In this document: positions 1 to 9,945 of the stretch, one piece after another
Position numbering within the stretch: position 1 is the first letter of the stretch
Layout of the letters: each line of letters opens with the position of its first letter
Source: Reticulitermes lucifugus
Lineage: Eukaryota; Arthropoda; Insecta; Blattodea; Rhinotermitidae
Reading direction: 5' to 3'
Assembly (NCBI GenBank): GCA_026260175.1
Contig: JAKCWW010000283.1
Location: 30,187-94,186, forward strand
DNA: 64,000 nucleotides
Translations under genes and position numbers: made by a program
The notes under the pieces: model-generated
The model's database searches: none
The model's input: only the letters and a program-made list of their open reading frames with translations
What the model was told of the DNA's origin: nothing

Positions 1-65
1 AACTCCACGCCCTGGCCGCTTTACCCCCGGGAAAGAGACCCGGTACCCATTGTATAGGAGGCTAA
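1..65 (-). repeat. Fragment of tRNA-derived SINE family S3
   Basis: The reverse complement reads CTCCTATACAATGGGTACCG, then TTTCCCGGGGGTAAAGCGGC and a GGCGTGGAG string. This matches the middle of the S3 SINE copies at 39981, 54157 and 55560. The element runs off the left edge, and its tRNA-like head is missing on the right, where sequence turns to plain AT-rich DNA. Confidence 0.7.
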
Positions 66-2982
66 TTTTTTTGTATGATATGGAAATTTTTATTAGAATT
101 TATTTTTTCAATTTTCCTGTAAGGTTATGTCTGCTTTGCTTCCTTTTATTTTTTACCCCTTAATCTATTAGAGTTTGTGACATACCGATATTTATATCAA
201 GCACTGCATCGTAGATTTTCACAAACTTTTTGGAAAATGTTTATTATTTCTGGTCTTATTTTACTGGAGACCCAAGTTTTGTACGTTGGTCACACAAAAG
301 CAAAACCATTACTTGTGCACCGTATTTTGCACCAAAAAATTCAATTCATTTAGCCACGACGCATTCCACTAAATACACTGTCTCGTACCGAGCATTTCTG
401 AACTGTATTTAGGTGTTAAATTGTTAAGAAATTCCCCTTATTGTGGCACTATGAAGGTCAACACAATCGTCACGAAAACCATTTCTAATTAACATTAGCT
501 AAATCCTAGGAGGAGGACAAGACGAAGAAGTAAATTAATTATTTCTTTTCTCTCTTTTGTTTGGACAGCCAAGTAATTTGACACGCGGGTGAATAAAATC
601 TGCGAAATAATGGGCCTCTTCTTCTTGGGTTATGTTTTTGTCACCTCCTTTGATTTCGCATTGCTACTACAGTCTGTTTCAAATTTCAGCTGCTTCTGCT
701 GTGAAAGTTTTCAATTATAATTATTACGTCTAAAACTGAAACAAGAAGTAGGACTTGTTGTATAGAATATCAGACTACAGCAAGACGACAAAGTCATATG
801 TACGTCTATAGCCTCATCGGGGGTATATTCATCTCTGAATCTAAGGACGCGCGCTTCTGATTTTTATTTGCCTTAGGAATATATTTTGGTGATGCTACAA
901 CACTTGGTGGTTAATGGTCTTTGTGAAATGTAGCGTAACTTGATCGAGTGTGTTTCGTTGACAAAAACCTTGTGTTACGATGTAACTGCTTCTGTGGTTA
1001 GCCCTCGTGGCGAGGAGATGTGCTCATTTGCTGAAATGTGGTTTCCAGTGGCTTGTCATGTTCGATGTACTTTACCTTCGGCAATTTTTTAGTGCTTAAA
1101 GCACAATAACTTTTTTGTTTATTTTACTATTATAACACTCTAGAATAAAGAGCTGCTCTTGTGTGAAGCTCTTGCTGCATAGCTGACATTTACATAAATT
1201 TAATTTCAGTTCAACAAATGTTAGCAGCTTACCTTACAGTGCTGATTACTAGGTTTAGGATAATATACACTTTGCACTGCAAAATGCATAACGTTTCTTA
1301 TCTACCTTAATTGGCGGCCTGCAGGCAATTTCACGTATCAGTTAGGAACATGAAACGAAGGAAATTCTTTTATCTTTATCATTAGGCTTAGGATTATATG
1401 CTTTTTTCATTATGCAAAATGCATGTAATCCTAAGCCTAATGATTACTGTCGCCATATTAGATTCAGTTACGGCGAAGATAGATAGACCTACTAATAAAA
1501 TGATGCCTGAAGCTACTGTTATGAAGGCCTGTTTAATAAATTTAATTCTGATTCAGCAAATGATGCCAGATGATCATTTCGTGCTGCTATCCCTTGCCAT
1601 AGGAGCCCAAAACAGAGAAAGTAGGAGAATGTCTGAATCTCCTAGCGCCAAAGCAAAAAGGGAGCAGCAAACATGCTGCAAATAACGACTCGTCAAGCGA
1701 CTTGAGCTTCTGTGTGCAAATTACTCCGCTATGTTATATCTGGTCCTGAGATTTTGTAAAGTCCTTTTAGATATAGTCAGAGAAATTTAAGCACAGTTTT
1801 CTGTCAGTGGTCCTTTAAAAATGCCCCCCCCCCATCAACAGGAGCTCTTAAAAACGGTATTTATAAGTGTTGCTTGAATATAATTTAATTTAATCTTCCT
1901 TAAGAATATTGTCATCTTCGTAAAGTAAGTTTAGGTAGATTGAACATATAGAACGCATTTAGAAATAGGAATTTTATGTACGTCTACGCCTAATATTTTG
2001 TTGAGAAGGTAATTAAAAAACTCCGGCTTAAAGATTGCAGGATCTATCAGGAAGCAAGTGCAGTGGGCTTTACTAAACTGTAATTAGACCTACCCGACTG
2101 GATAGCTATTTTATGTTGATGGTGAAACTTCGGGTTCAATTTTGAAAGCAATATATTTTTTTCTACTTAAATGACACATTATTTAATAAATTGTTGAGAG
2201 AATTTAATTTATTTAACGACTACACTTCACCAGTAGAAGTTACAGAAAATAGGCGTTAGAACTAAGACCAGGAATATTATATTGGGTGGTGAACAGGTGA
2301 AGAATTTGAGATGAAGATAGTGGCCTGTTTTAAACTTCTTCCTTGGCTTTTTCCCAAAGAAACTGAGTAAAACATTAAGAAAAACTTCAGTCATAGCATG
2401 TAATCCTGCTGAGATTTGAACTGAGTCGTGTGCCATGACTTCTCACACCACCAACTTGTTCCGTATGTAAAGAGAAATTTTGGATTACATCCAAGTTGTA
2501 GGCTTAAGAATGAACGTAACATAAGTGCGGAGTAAAAGAAGAAATAAAACTTAGTATGATAATTGCCAGCTTTTTTGTTAACAGATATGTTCGAAATCTA
2601 AATTCTCAGCTCTAAATTTTGATTACACGTAGAAATTCAATGAAAACTTCAATACATCTTTGAGCTTAGAAGACAGAATTCCCTGGTACGGTACGTCATC
2701 TGAACATCTTAGTTTTGATTCATATTCGACGTGTCCTGGCTTCACATCTCCAAATGAGAACATGCTAACCTGACTCACGTCTTTATGATTTTCAGGTAGA
2801 CACAAAAATCTAAAATGAAAATAGGCTACGACCTCTTGCCTCCGCGATATTTGCAAATTAACCCATTCAAAAATATAGAGCCAATGGGCGTTATTAAATA
2901 AGAACAGCCCATTCATCTTGGCTCTGCAGTTAGACCTTTTCGTTGATATTTCATAATGTGAATATTGGAAGTTATCATATGT
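66..2982. other. AT-rich non-coding stretch, no gene seen
   Basis: I see no recognisable exon, RNA gene or known repeat here apart from the hairpin at 1379-1443. Open frames are short (at most 97 codons), lack family motifs and occur on both strands, as expected by chance. A poly-C run lies near 1825. Confidence 0.6.
1379..1443. repeat. Short inverted repeat (hairpin)
   Basis: Arms 1379-1401 and 1421-1443 are reverse complements over 23 bases with one mismatch, around TTAGGCTTAGGATTA and TAATCCTAAGCCTAA. They are separated by a 19-base loop. A related, weaker copy of one arm lies near 1247-1290. This is probably a foldback MITE remnant, but no family is assigned. Confidence 0.75.
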
Positions 2983-3178
2983 TCAACCTTTAAGGACGAA
3001 ATGTAATCAGTCGTACTTAAAGACCCAGTTCGTACCGCACAGTAAACACTCCATCTCAGCTATAAAAATAAATTAGTTAATGTTGTACAGGCCAAAACTC
3101 GCAGTTTGTTCCGAGATACATACAAAATGTTTAAATACAATGTGTGGGCAGAACGAAGAATTTGTGATTGTTAAACCT
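2983..3178 (+). mobile_element. piggyBac-type MITE relative, degenerate
   Basis: The stretch shares CCAGTTCGTACC-GCACAGTAAACACT and, further on, ATACAATGTGTGGGCAGAA with the inverse of the copy at 50625-50841. Its layout resembles the cleaner TTAA-flanked element at 48879-49086. The ends are eroded (CAACCTTTAAGG near 2984), so family membership rests on the internal match. Confidence 0.55.
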
Positions 3179-4247
3179 GGTCGTAGATAAAGGAACAGCT
3201 TTACTTAAAAATTTAAATACCACACTAAGAAGACTTTGAGGAGAGAAGGCAAAGCTAAACGAATTTCCATCTAAAGCACTAGATGGAGGGAACGAACGAT
3301 AAGTTTGAAAACACCCCACAATATTTATTTAGCAGAGTACTGTATGTGGCCAAAAGCCAGTGTAACACGATGATAAAGAAGAAAAATCCGTATTCTTCTT
3401 GCAGCGAATAGAAGACAGAACATCCTGACTGTGTATATTCTTATTCCCGTCATGAATGGTAACTTAGGGTGGGTTAAACCGTGATTGGAGCAGGCAGTCA
3501 GTTTTCTGCAGGCCAGAGACACACGTGTACCAGTATGGACTTCATCTGCATTTTCAATACAAAATTCTGTTTACTAAATTCATAAGACTTGTGCTGCTGT
3601 AGCCCACTTCCATGATAGTCTTCTCAACTTAACCCCTATTCTTTGGCAATTGTTATTAAAACATTACATTTATAGGGCAAGGTTACTTCCTATTTCATCT
3701 ACCAAAACATTGTAAAAAATTGTAGACAAAATGTGATGATAGAATGGCCCCACAATAAAGGGAACAAGGGTTACTGTGGAAAAAACATAGCTATAAGAAG
3801 TGGAAAAGTGATAAAGGCAGATCTGTGTAGACCAAAAAAAAAACAGAAACGTTAGGGGTATGAGTTGAGGGCTTTTCTGTCCTTTTCGTCCCATATTTCT
3901 GTTCCCCCTAAACCTCCTGTTTTTTGTCCTTTTCTTATGGGCTATTCATTGATTTTTGCGAGATCGTTAGTTGGCAACGTTATTTTAAAACGGATCCCGG
4001 AAGAATTGTTATAAAATATTAAATATTCTTACTTAAAAATGTGTTCCTAATATTTCCTTGGAAAATATTTCCCCCTTTCTCCTTTGCCTTCTATTTTCGG
4101 AGTGTCTGTACAGTGTACATAGTCAGGCGCGTTGCTTTCTTCCTGCACTGTCACGTGTTCGGTGCCGGTTATAGAAGTGTAGGCTATCGGCAGAATTTGA
4201 GTTTCTCATAACTTTAAATATCAAGACTGGAAACATTCTGGTACATT

Positions 4248-4313
4248 ACGCCGTGTAATTTTGTAGACAGTCCGACGTTTCAGAGGAATATTGGCCTCCA
4301 TTTAAAGGTAGGA
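4248..4313 (+). mobile_element. Foldback element fragment, family P2
   Basis: It begins ACGCCGTGTAATT and continues with CCGACGTTTCAGAGGAA and GGCCTCCATTTAAAGG. That is the left-arm order of the P2 elements at 28441 and 44272: CCGTGTAGT, then a CGATGTTTCGGAGG box, then CTCCAT-TTCAGGG. Only one arm is present, and a P1 element follows within 50 bases. Confidence 0.6.
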
Positions 4314-4361
4314 GAATAAAGAGAAGGCAGCAAGTTCCTCGAAAATTTGATACCTACATTT

Positions 4362-4463
4362 GAGATCTGTGCTCTTCTGGGATCATACGCGGCGTAGAGT
4401 GGTAATCCCATACCGACGTTTCGAGACAACCTATCGGTCTCATCTTCAAGGGTCAAGTGATCC
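4362..4463 (+). mobile_element. Foldback element arm, family P1
   Basis: It starts GATCTGTGCTCTTCTGGGAT and runs through GGCGTAGAGTGG to the hairpin box CCGACGTTTCGAGAC...GGTCTCATCTTCAAGG. Its inverse reads as the peptide string LEDETDRLSRNVG, which I recall as frequent in cockroach and termite gene predictions. The element at 56970-57152 keeps both arms; here only the left one remains. Confidence 0.7.
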
Positions 4464-4492
4464 AAGAAGAATGATACCTAGATACTTATAGT

Positions 4493-4512
4493 TATATATA
4501 TATATATATTTA
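4493..4512. repeat. (TA)n microsatellite
   Basis: Short alternating TA run immediately after the P1 arm. Confidence 0.8.
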
Positions 4513-4734
4513 TTTACCAAACTCTACTGCGTCACTGTCATCCTGAGTACGGAGAGTGTCTGCACGGTTGGTGCGTTAGTCACGTTCTAGTTTTAGTTAA
4601 ATAAACCAATGTAAAATTTAAAATGAACATAATAGACCTGCCTCACTGCCTGGGGCCGCGGATGTGACTGGCAATCACAAAAGCATGTTTTAATTATCAA
4701 TTCAGATGGACGGGTATCGAGATACAGTGAAACC

Positions 4735-4894
4735 TCTCTTAAACAGAACTTGAAAATAATAGAAATCTGTCTTTAGAGGAAAACGTTTACAGTCCCGAGG
4801 ATCCAAATTTCACGTACCTGTGTGAAAAGGAACCTGCCTGCAAAGGAAAAAAAAAATTGGTCCCATGCGGTTCCATTATAGGGAAGTTTCACCC
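4735..4894. mobile_element. pogo/Tigger-type MITE with TA duplication
   Basis: A 160-bp element begins CAGTGAAACCTCTCTTA and ends TATAGGGAAGTTTCACCC. These ends are imperfect inverted repeats of the CAGTnAAACC type typical of pogo/Tigger DNA transposons of the Tc1-mariner superfamily. It is flanked by TA on both sides (4733-4734 and 4895-4896), the expected target duplication. It has no coding capacity, so it is non-autonomous. Confidence 0.8.
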
Positions 4895-5484
4895 TATCCG
4901 GCGAAATAGTTCAGAAGGCGATTTCATCTGATGTTATTTGCTTCACATTTCTGCACACACGGCGCCAGTAGTTTAGACTGAGCTGCTCGCACCCGTGCAA
5001 GAATGAAGCTAGGTTCTAACTGTTAAAATGGCGTCTCTTGTTTCCGTGTTACTATATCAAACATTGCTCTGGAAAAAGGTAGAAATCAACGGAAGAACAT
5101 TGTTATTAGTGCTTTCTGGTGACCTGCGGGCGACGAATACTGAACGATAGGGAAATCTTGGTTCCGTTCCCGAGACTAACAAATATTTTTCTCTTCACGG
5201 TTGCGTCCTCATCGATCCTTGTGGCTACAGAGCCTTCTATTGGATGGATAGTTCTGGCTGTTTTTACTTCTTCATACAACCAGACAAACGTATCTGTTTT
5301 GGCTTCATTAACTTTATACAGGCAAAGGAAGTATTTTGTTTTGATGGACACCCTAAAACACAGTGTTTGCTTTGCCTGCCGCCCACTTTAACGATGCAAG
5401 ACCCTGACGATTGTCCAAATAGTGTACTTTTGTTGTTATTACATCAACCAACACATTCTCTGAATAAAATATATTCGTAAGTTA

Positions 5485-5540
5485 TTATAAAGAACCCCTA
5501 CATGTTTCAACACCGATGTGCCATCATCAGGGGGCCGTTC
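5485..5540. mobile_element. Single arm of a foldback element (family F)
   Basis: AACCCCTACATGTTTCAACA followed by CCGATGTGCCATCATCAGGG matches the inner arm of the F elements at 21941, 27293 and 51918. On the minus strand it reads CCTGATGATGGCAC-loop-GTGTTGAAAC, the same hairpin module. The partner arm is not visible nearby. Confidence 0.6.
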
Positions 5541-6540
5541 AATACAAAGGAATGTAAATCGAACACAACAATCCCTTTATTATGTCGTCTTTACAGAAGT
5601 GATTGAAATATTAAATATCAAAATTCTAAAATACTTAAAATTAACGAATATAAATTTTGGTTGATGTGATAACTGCAAGAAAATGCGAGGTATGAATAAC
5701 ATAAAAAATTGTACTTTGTGTCTCATATGATTGTAACAATAAACAGCATTAACCAGTTTGTCTTTGTAACGGAGAAGGAATAGGCTTATGTTTACTGAGA
5801 GGTAGGAACTTTGTTTTTTACGTACGTGAAGTTGAGACTTGAAAGCTTTATGAGGCAGAGAAGAGTACTAAGTCATGCTGCTTGTTTCTGATATGCGAGA
5901 ATGCTGCATGTATTTAAGATTTTGTGTCAAAAATATTTTCTATTTATACTGTTACATTACTCTCTATCTGCACTTTTCAGTTCAGGACCACGAGTAAGAT
6001 TATCTTTACAGATTTACCTTTATTGCGCCATGAAGTGTCTTAAACCGACAATTTGTACATGCACTCATTCTGTCACACTAATCAAGAACAGTAATTAACA
6101 TTCTAAACTTTAAAATAATTTTACCTGTTTGTACGTAACAGAGAGCATAGTGTGCTTCAATTAGAGGAAGAAGTATGTGAATATTATATAGGAAAATTAT
6201 GGTTCTTTATTTTCAAAATTATATGGAGCACACAGGGAAACTTTGTGGTAAAAAATCAGAGTTTCTAGTGATAAGCCTGGTGTTATGCATATTAAACGTT
6301 AAGCTTTAAATAGTTAACTTTAAGAAATCTTTCAATAAGTAATTAAATGAAACAATAAATAAACATTCAACTAAAGGAAGCGTAAAATGTATACTACTTT
6401 CAAAAATAAGTGATCATCCTTATATTAATGTAGGACTACTTCCAAGAAAAACAGTGATTCTTTTAATATTACCCAGAAGCAGGTAATTTTCGTGTAAGAA
6501 TTTAAAAGATAAATGAAGAGAAATTCTCCAAGCCAAATAA
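5541..6540. other. AT-rich non-coding stretch, nothing recognised
   Basis: No exon, RNA gene or repeat family is recognised. Short frames only. Confidence 0.6.
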
Positions 6541-6618
6541 TTTTTCTTTCTGTGGCGCAACCCAAATCGGGCCTAGGCCGCCTTGTTAAGGTTAAAAGAT
6601 CGCACACAATTAGACACA

Positions 6619-6649
<31 letters not shown>

Positions 6650-6835
6650 GCGCGCGGTAGGACTTCTCTGAACGAGTGATCAGCTCGTCGCAGAGGCTGC
6701 TACCTACACAACACACAACAAACACAAGAGACGAACACCCATTCTCCCAGCGGGGGTCGAATCTGCGATCCCAGCAATCAAGCGACCGCAGACCTACGGC
6801 TTAGACCGCACGGCCACCGGGATCGTATACTTACA
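6541..6835 (-). repeat. SINE family S1 (Leu-tRNA-derived) with internal CA/CG microsatellite
   Basis: On the minus strand the head reads CGATCCCGGTGGCCGTGCGG, then TCTAAGCCGTAGG, the A-box region of a Leu-tRNA-like promoter. The B box is GATTCGACCCCCGCTGGGAG. Further on come the S1 body (GCTGATCACTCGTTCAGAG) and the tail with GGCGGCCTAGGCCC. At 6614-6656 the segment that normally reads CGAGTGTG-GTGTGTC is replaced by expanded (CA)n and (CG)n. Confidence 0.85.
6614..6656. repeat. Compound microsatellite (CA)n(CG)n
   Basis: About eleven CA units pass directly into about ten CG units. Alternating purine-pyrimidine of this kind is the classic Z-DNA-forming type. It sits exactly where other S1 SINE copies have a short TGTG-rich segment, so it probably grew from that seed. 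Confidence 0.9.
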
Positions 6836-7199
6836 TTGATTCGTTACACACAAACGTAGCATGTCAACATTTTTATCATTGATGATTATACAATTCAGTA
6901 GAATGTCGACTTCAAATACATTTACAGACGAAGCTGCGTGGTTTTGGACTTCGGTTCGAAACCCGGTCGCAGTATGGATACAGTTCTGTGTTGTACGTAT
7001 TGCCTTGTTTAGGCCTGTAACTAGCCGGTCGCTCGTAAAGATGTGTTGATATGTTAAGAATGAAATGTGTAACAGATTAAACCAAAATAAAACCTCTCCA
7101 CTGAAGTAGACAATCAAAGAAAGAAAGGAAAACGAATGTAAAAAAATCGTGAGTTCTAGCGGGCGGGTTTCCTTCACTTTCTGTTGTAGGTTATAGAGG

Positions 7200-7440
7200 C
7201 AAGACAATTTGAAGGAAAGTCAAAACTACAGTGGCAGCAGCAGCAGTCTGGTCTTGCAGTGCCCTCAGGCGATAAGACCTGAAAGTCAACGGCCGATTCC
7301 TTGCCCCCACATGTCCCGGCGTACCATTCACAGTCAGTCTCACGGCTCGGCAATAAACTGCACAGTTGATACAGTAAACTTTAATGGTAAAAGGAGCATG
7401 TCCGATACACAGCATAGTTGGAATGACAGAACTTCCTAAC
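7200..7440. other. Higher-GC island, possible old repeat; not assigned
   Basis: GC rises sharply over about 240 bases, and both strands stay open (76 codons on plus, 83 on minus). It contains a short CAG-rich run (GCAGCAGCAGCAG). The minus-strand translation includes PTMLCIGHAPFTIKVYCINC; I cannot place it in a family. It could be a degraded transposon or repeat. I do not call it a gene because no splice sites or conserved domain are seen. Confidence 0.3.
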
Positions 7441-7507
7441 ACAGAAGTTATTAGACGATATACTTAATTGCCGAAACTAATGATCTTCAAGATTACCAGG
7501 ATTGCTG

Positions 7508-7760
7508 TCTTCTGGCATATGACGTCGTGTAATTTGTTACAGAGACACCAACATTTTAAAGGAATCTAATAACTCCATCTTCAGGGTGAGGATTTCAAGT
7601 GCCAAATATTACTTATGTGCAAGATCTAAGTCTCCTGGAATATTACTCTGTCTCTATTTGTAAATAGTTGCTGACGTTTCGAAGGCGCTACGATCCGTCT
7701 AAAGTCGGTACCTATTATCAGTCGACACGATGCAACATCTCAGAAGATTTAGATCTCAGG
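7508..7760. mobile_element. Degenerate foldback element, P1/P2 type
   Basis: The left part has GTCTTCTGG, GACGTCGTGTAATTTG and ACTCCATCTTCAGGGTGA, as in P2. The right part has GCTGACGTTTCGAAGG with CCGTCTAAAGTCGG, as in P1. Order and spacing fit an eroded foldback element or two adjoining ones. Confidence 0.5.
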
Positions 7761-8313
7761 AACACCGTTGTGAGAACCTGAAAAGTCGTAATAATTATTA
7801 TGGTATTGCTTTTATGCGTTAGGCTTCTCTGCGCTTCCTTAAGTCCTCTTGCGCTAAGTCCTGTACTTTTAACAAAATCATCTTTGGACACTGTTCTTCT
7901 CCCATCCTCGCTGCAGGACCTTAGAATCAGCTTGTAACAGCAATTTATTTAACTGCCATATTCTATCGACTGTAAGCCGCTTATTTATTTCAGTACGCTG
8001 TATCCTGTTTATCTGACTGTATATAGATAATCCCATGACCCAATGCTACCGAGTTTTACCTCAGATTTATCTAGTTGTTCGTATAATCTCAAATATTTAC
8101 TTCTGCCCATTATTTTATGGAAGCTTCTGTTAATAATTCTTCTTATAAATGTTCCACTTAATTTTTGGATCCCAAATTTCCTATATATTAAAGCATATGT
8201 TCATGTTCTATTACTGTATTATGTATTAGATTTATATTGCACACAGTATTTCAGTTTCAGAATTTTTAGCACGATCAGTAATTATTAATAAATGACGTCT
8301 TCTTTGTTTTCAG

Positions 8314-9807
8314 CTGAAGGGCTGAAGGGAGGAGTGATAGCAGCCGCTTCGCACACGACAATTGCCGAAGGGAAAGAACCGAGAATAGCCGAAGTCACGT
8401 GGTAGCAGCAAGTATTATGGAGGGGAGTGCGGAGGAGGGGGAAAGTCGCGTGCAGTGCATCTTGTTTGTATTTCGAACTGTGTTCGAATAGACGCAGACA
8501 GGCCAAGTTAAGTTGCCGGCAGTTAAGACAACCACCTTCCGAAAACACCATATTTCTTGGAAAAACAGACCACTCCCCTTCCTCCGTGCAGTCGCCAAAG
8601 GCACGATGTTCGTCAGTGTTGCTACGACGGGTTGGAGATTCTGATACAGAAATTAGTAATAAATACTGCGTCATCAGACATCGTGGGTGCATTTGCAAGT
8701 GTAGAAAACAGCTGTCAGCAAGCAAGGGACCTCTTCACATCGCCAGAAGACGAACCAGAAGCTTATCAACAGAAGACTTTTTTCTCCGCTTGTACAAAAA
8801 CGTGAAGTAGAGGAAAGACGTGTGTGCTGCCTTAGGGAAGAATAAAAAAAAACAGCCATCAGAAGTGGACGTGAAGGATTCACCCCTCGCCCTTCCCCAT
8901 CCCTCTACATCATCCCCTATAACTGTTTTTTTGTGCTATCAGTGTAGCCGCAAAGGAAAGTACTTGTCCGACAAGCATAAGCCGATGGTAAAATGGGGCA
9001 TGTGTTGTCTGTAATATGAACCTAAGTGTACAACGTTTTGTGGTCGTGATTGTGTGTATTTGAAGACAGAAGACACAACAAGAAGTCATTAGCATGCGAG
9101 TTTGAAATTAACTGAAACTGTGCTATTGTAAAGTTACGACTTTCTTCATAAACTAAAGAAGTATATTCTGCGTGTGTTTAAACGTCTTGACTGTCCCTTT
9201 ATTAATTCGTATTATGTCACATCGTCATTGCGCTGTTATGAATAATTACGTTTAGACATAAAAACACAAAAAACATCGCTATATCTAACGATGACATACG
9301 AACAGTTACATAGGCCCTTGTGTTTCGAGTTACAAGTGACATAACAATACTTTGCAAGAGAGATTACCACAGTTGTATGGGCGTCATTCCAACAGTGCAG
9401 TTGTGGAGATTATGAACTTTAAGAACAAGTTTTAAGAAGATTCTATCTCTTACTGAATGTTAAATTTTCTTCGTAGAGAGTGAATTTCGCCGTTATTGCC
9501 CTAATATACTGACGTTATACTTCTTCAGGTTTATGTCCTAATAGACAATGTGGGCTGACATAGGAAAGGGTTGAAATTTCAGTTTCCCCTTAATTTAAGG
9601 GAAACGTTTTGCATTACAGGCATACGTTTTAATGAACTTTAGGCATATGAATTTTTGAGTGTTAAAATGTGTAGTGGTAAAGGTAAAGGGTAAGAACGGA
9701 ACTGTGTACAAGCCGGGTTTTGATTTTGTTTCACGAATCTCCCGCCAACGGCACATTTGAATTGGCGAGTAACTCTATAAGCACGCCGACGCTGTAAGTC
9801 CGCCAAG
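8314..9807 (+). other. Candidate 5' leader of the gene beginning at 9808
   Basis: A pyrimidine-rich tract, TCTTCTTTGTTTTCAG, ends at 8313 and is a good 3' splice-site match. GC then rises and stays high to about 9010, falling to AT-rich sequence up to the ATG at 9808. No good donor is seen between 8314 and 9945, so one 1.6-kb exon made of leader plus 46 codons is possible. A separate promoter and first exon inside this interval is equally possible. Several short upstream frames are present, and a palindromic E-box CACGTG lies at 8397. No known repeat was recognised, unlike most of the window. The transcript boundaries are inferred. Confidence 0.35.
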
Positions 9808-9945
9808 ATGTATCCATGGTACCGGGACTCCGTGAGTCAGCTGGGACAGTTCTGCGCGCCTGGAAACCCCATGACTACGACAATCAAGACAGAGAATGGG
9901 TACAACGACTGCATGCTGGCGCTTGATTACGCAGCTCAGAGCAAG
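9808..9945 (+). CDS. First coding exon of an unidentified gene (46-residue N-terminus)
   Basis: The ATG at 9808 has A at position -3, a good insect start context. The 46 codons read MYPWYRDSVSQLGQFCAPGN and continue to end in LALDYAAQSK. They are followed directly by AAG|GTAAGC, a near-perfect splice donor, with the intron in phase 0. Codon use is more GC-rich than the flanks. Residues 26-29 are IKTE, which fits the sumoylation consensus (hydrophobic-K-x-E) common in N-termini of transcription factors. An isoform-specific first exon of a transcription factor such as a nuclear receptor would therefore fit, but I do not recognise the protein and give no symbol. Reading through the donor adds only 16 codons before a stop, which supports splicing. 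No DNA-binding domain or other later exon is recognised in the following 54 kb, so the next exon is probably outside the window. Confidence 0.6.

Noticed and set aside
8285-8810. Overlapping long frames (127-146 codons) on both strands as coding genes
   Set aside because: They overlap each other antisense, share no known motif, and are better explained by higher GC in a possible leader.
9773-9779. CTATAAG as the TATA box for the exon at 9808
   Set aside because: It lies only about 30 bases before the ATG, leaving almost no 5' leader; a start further upstream is more likely.
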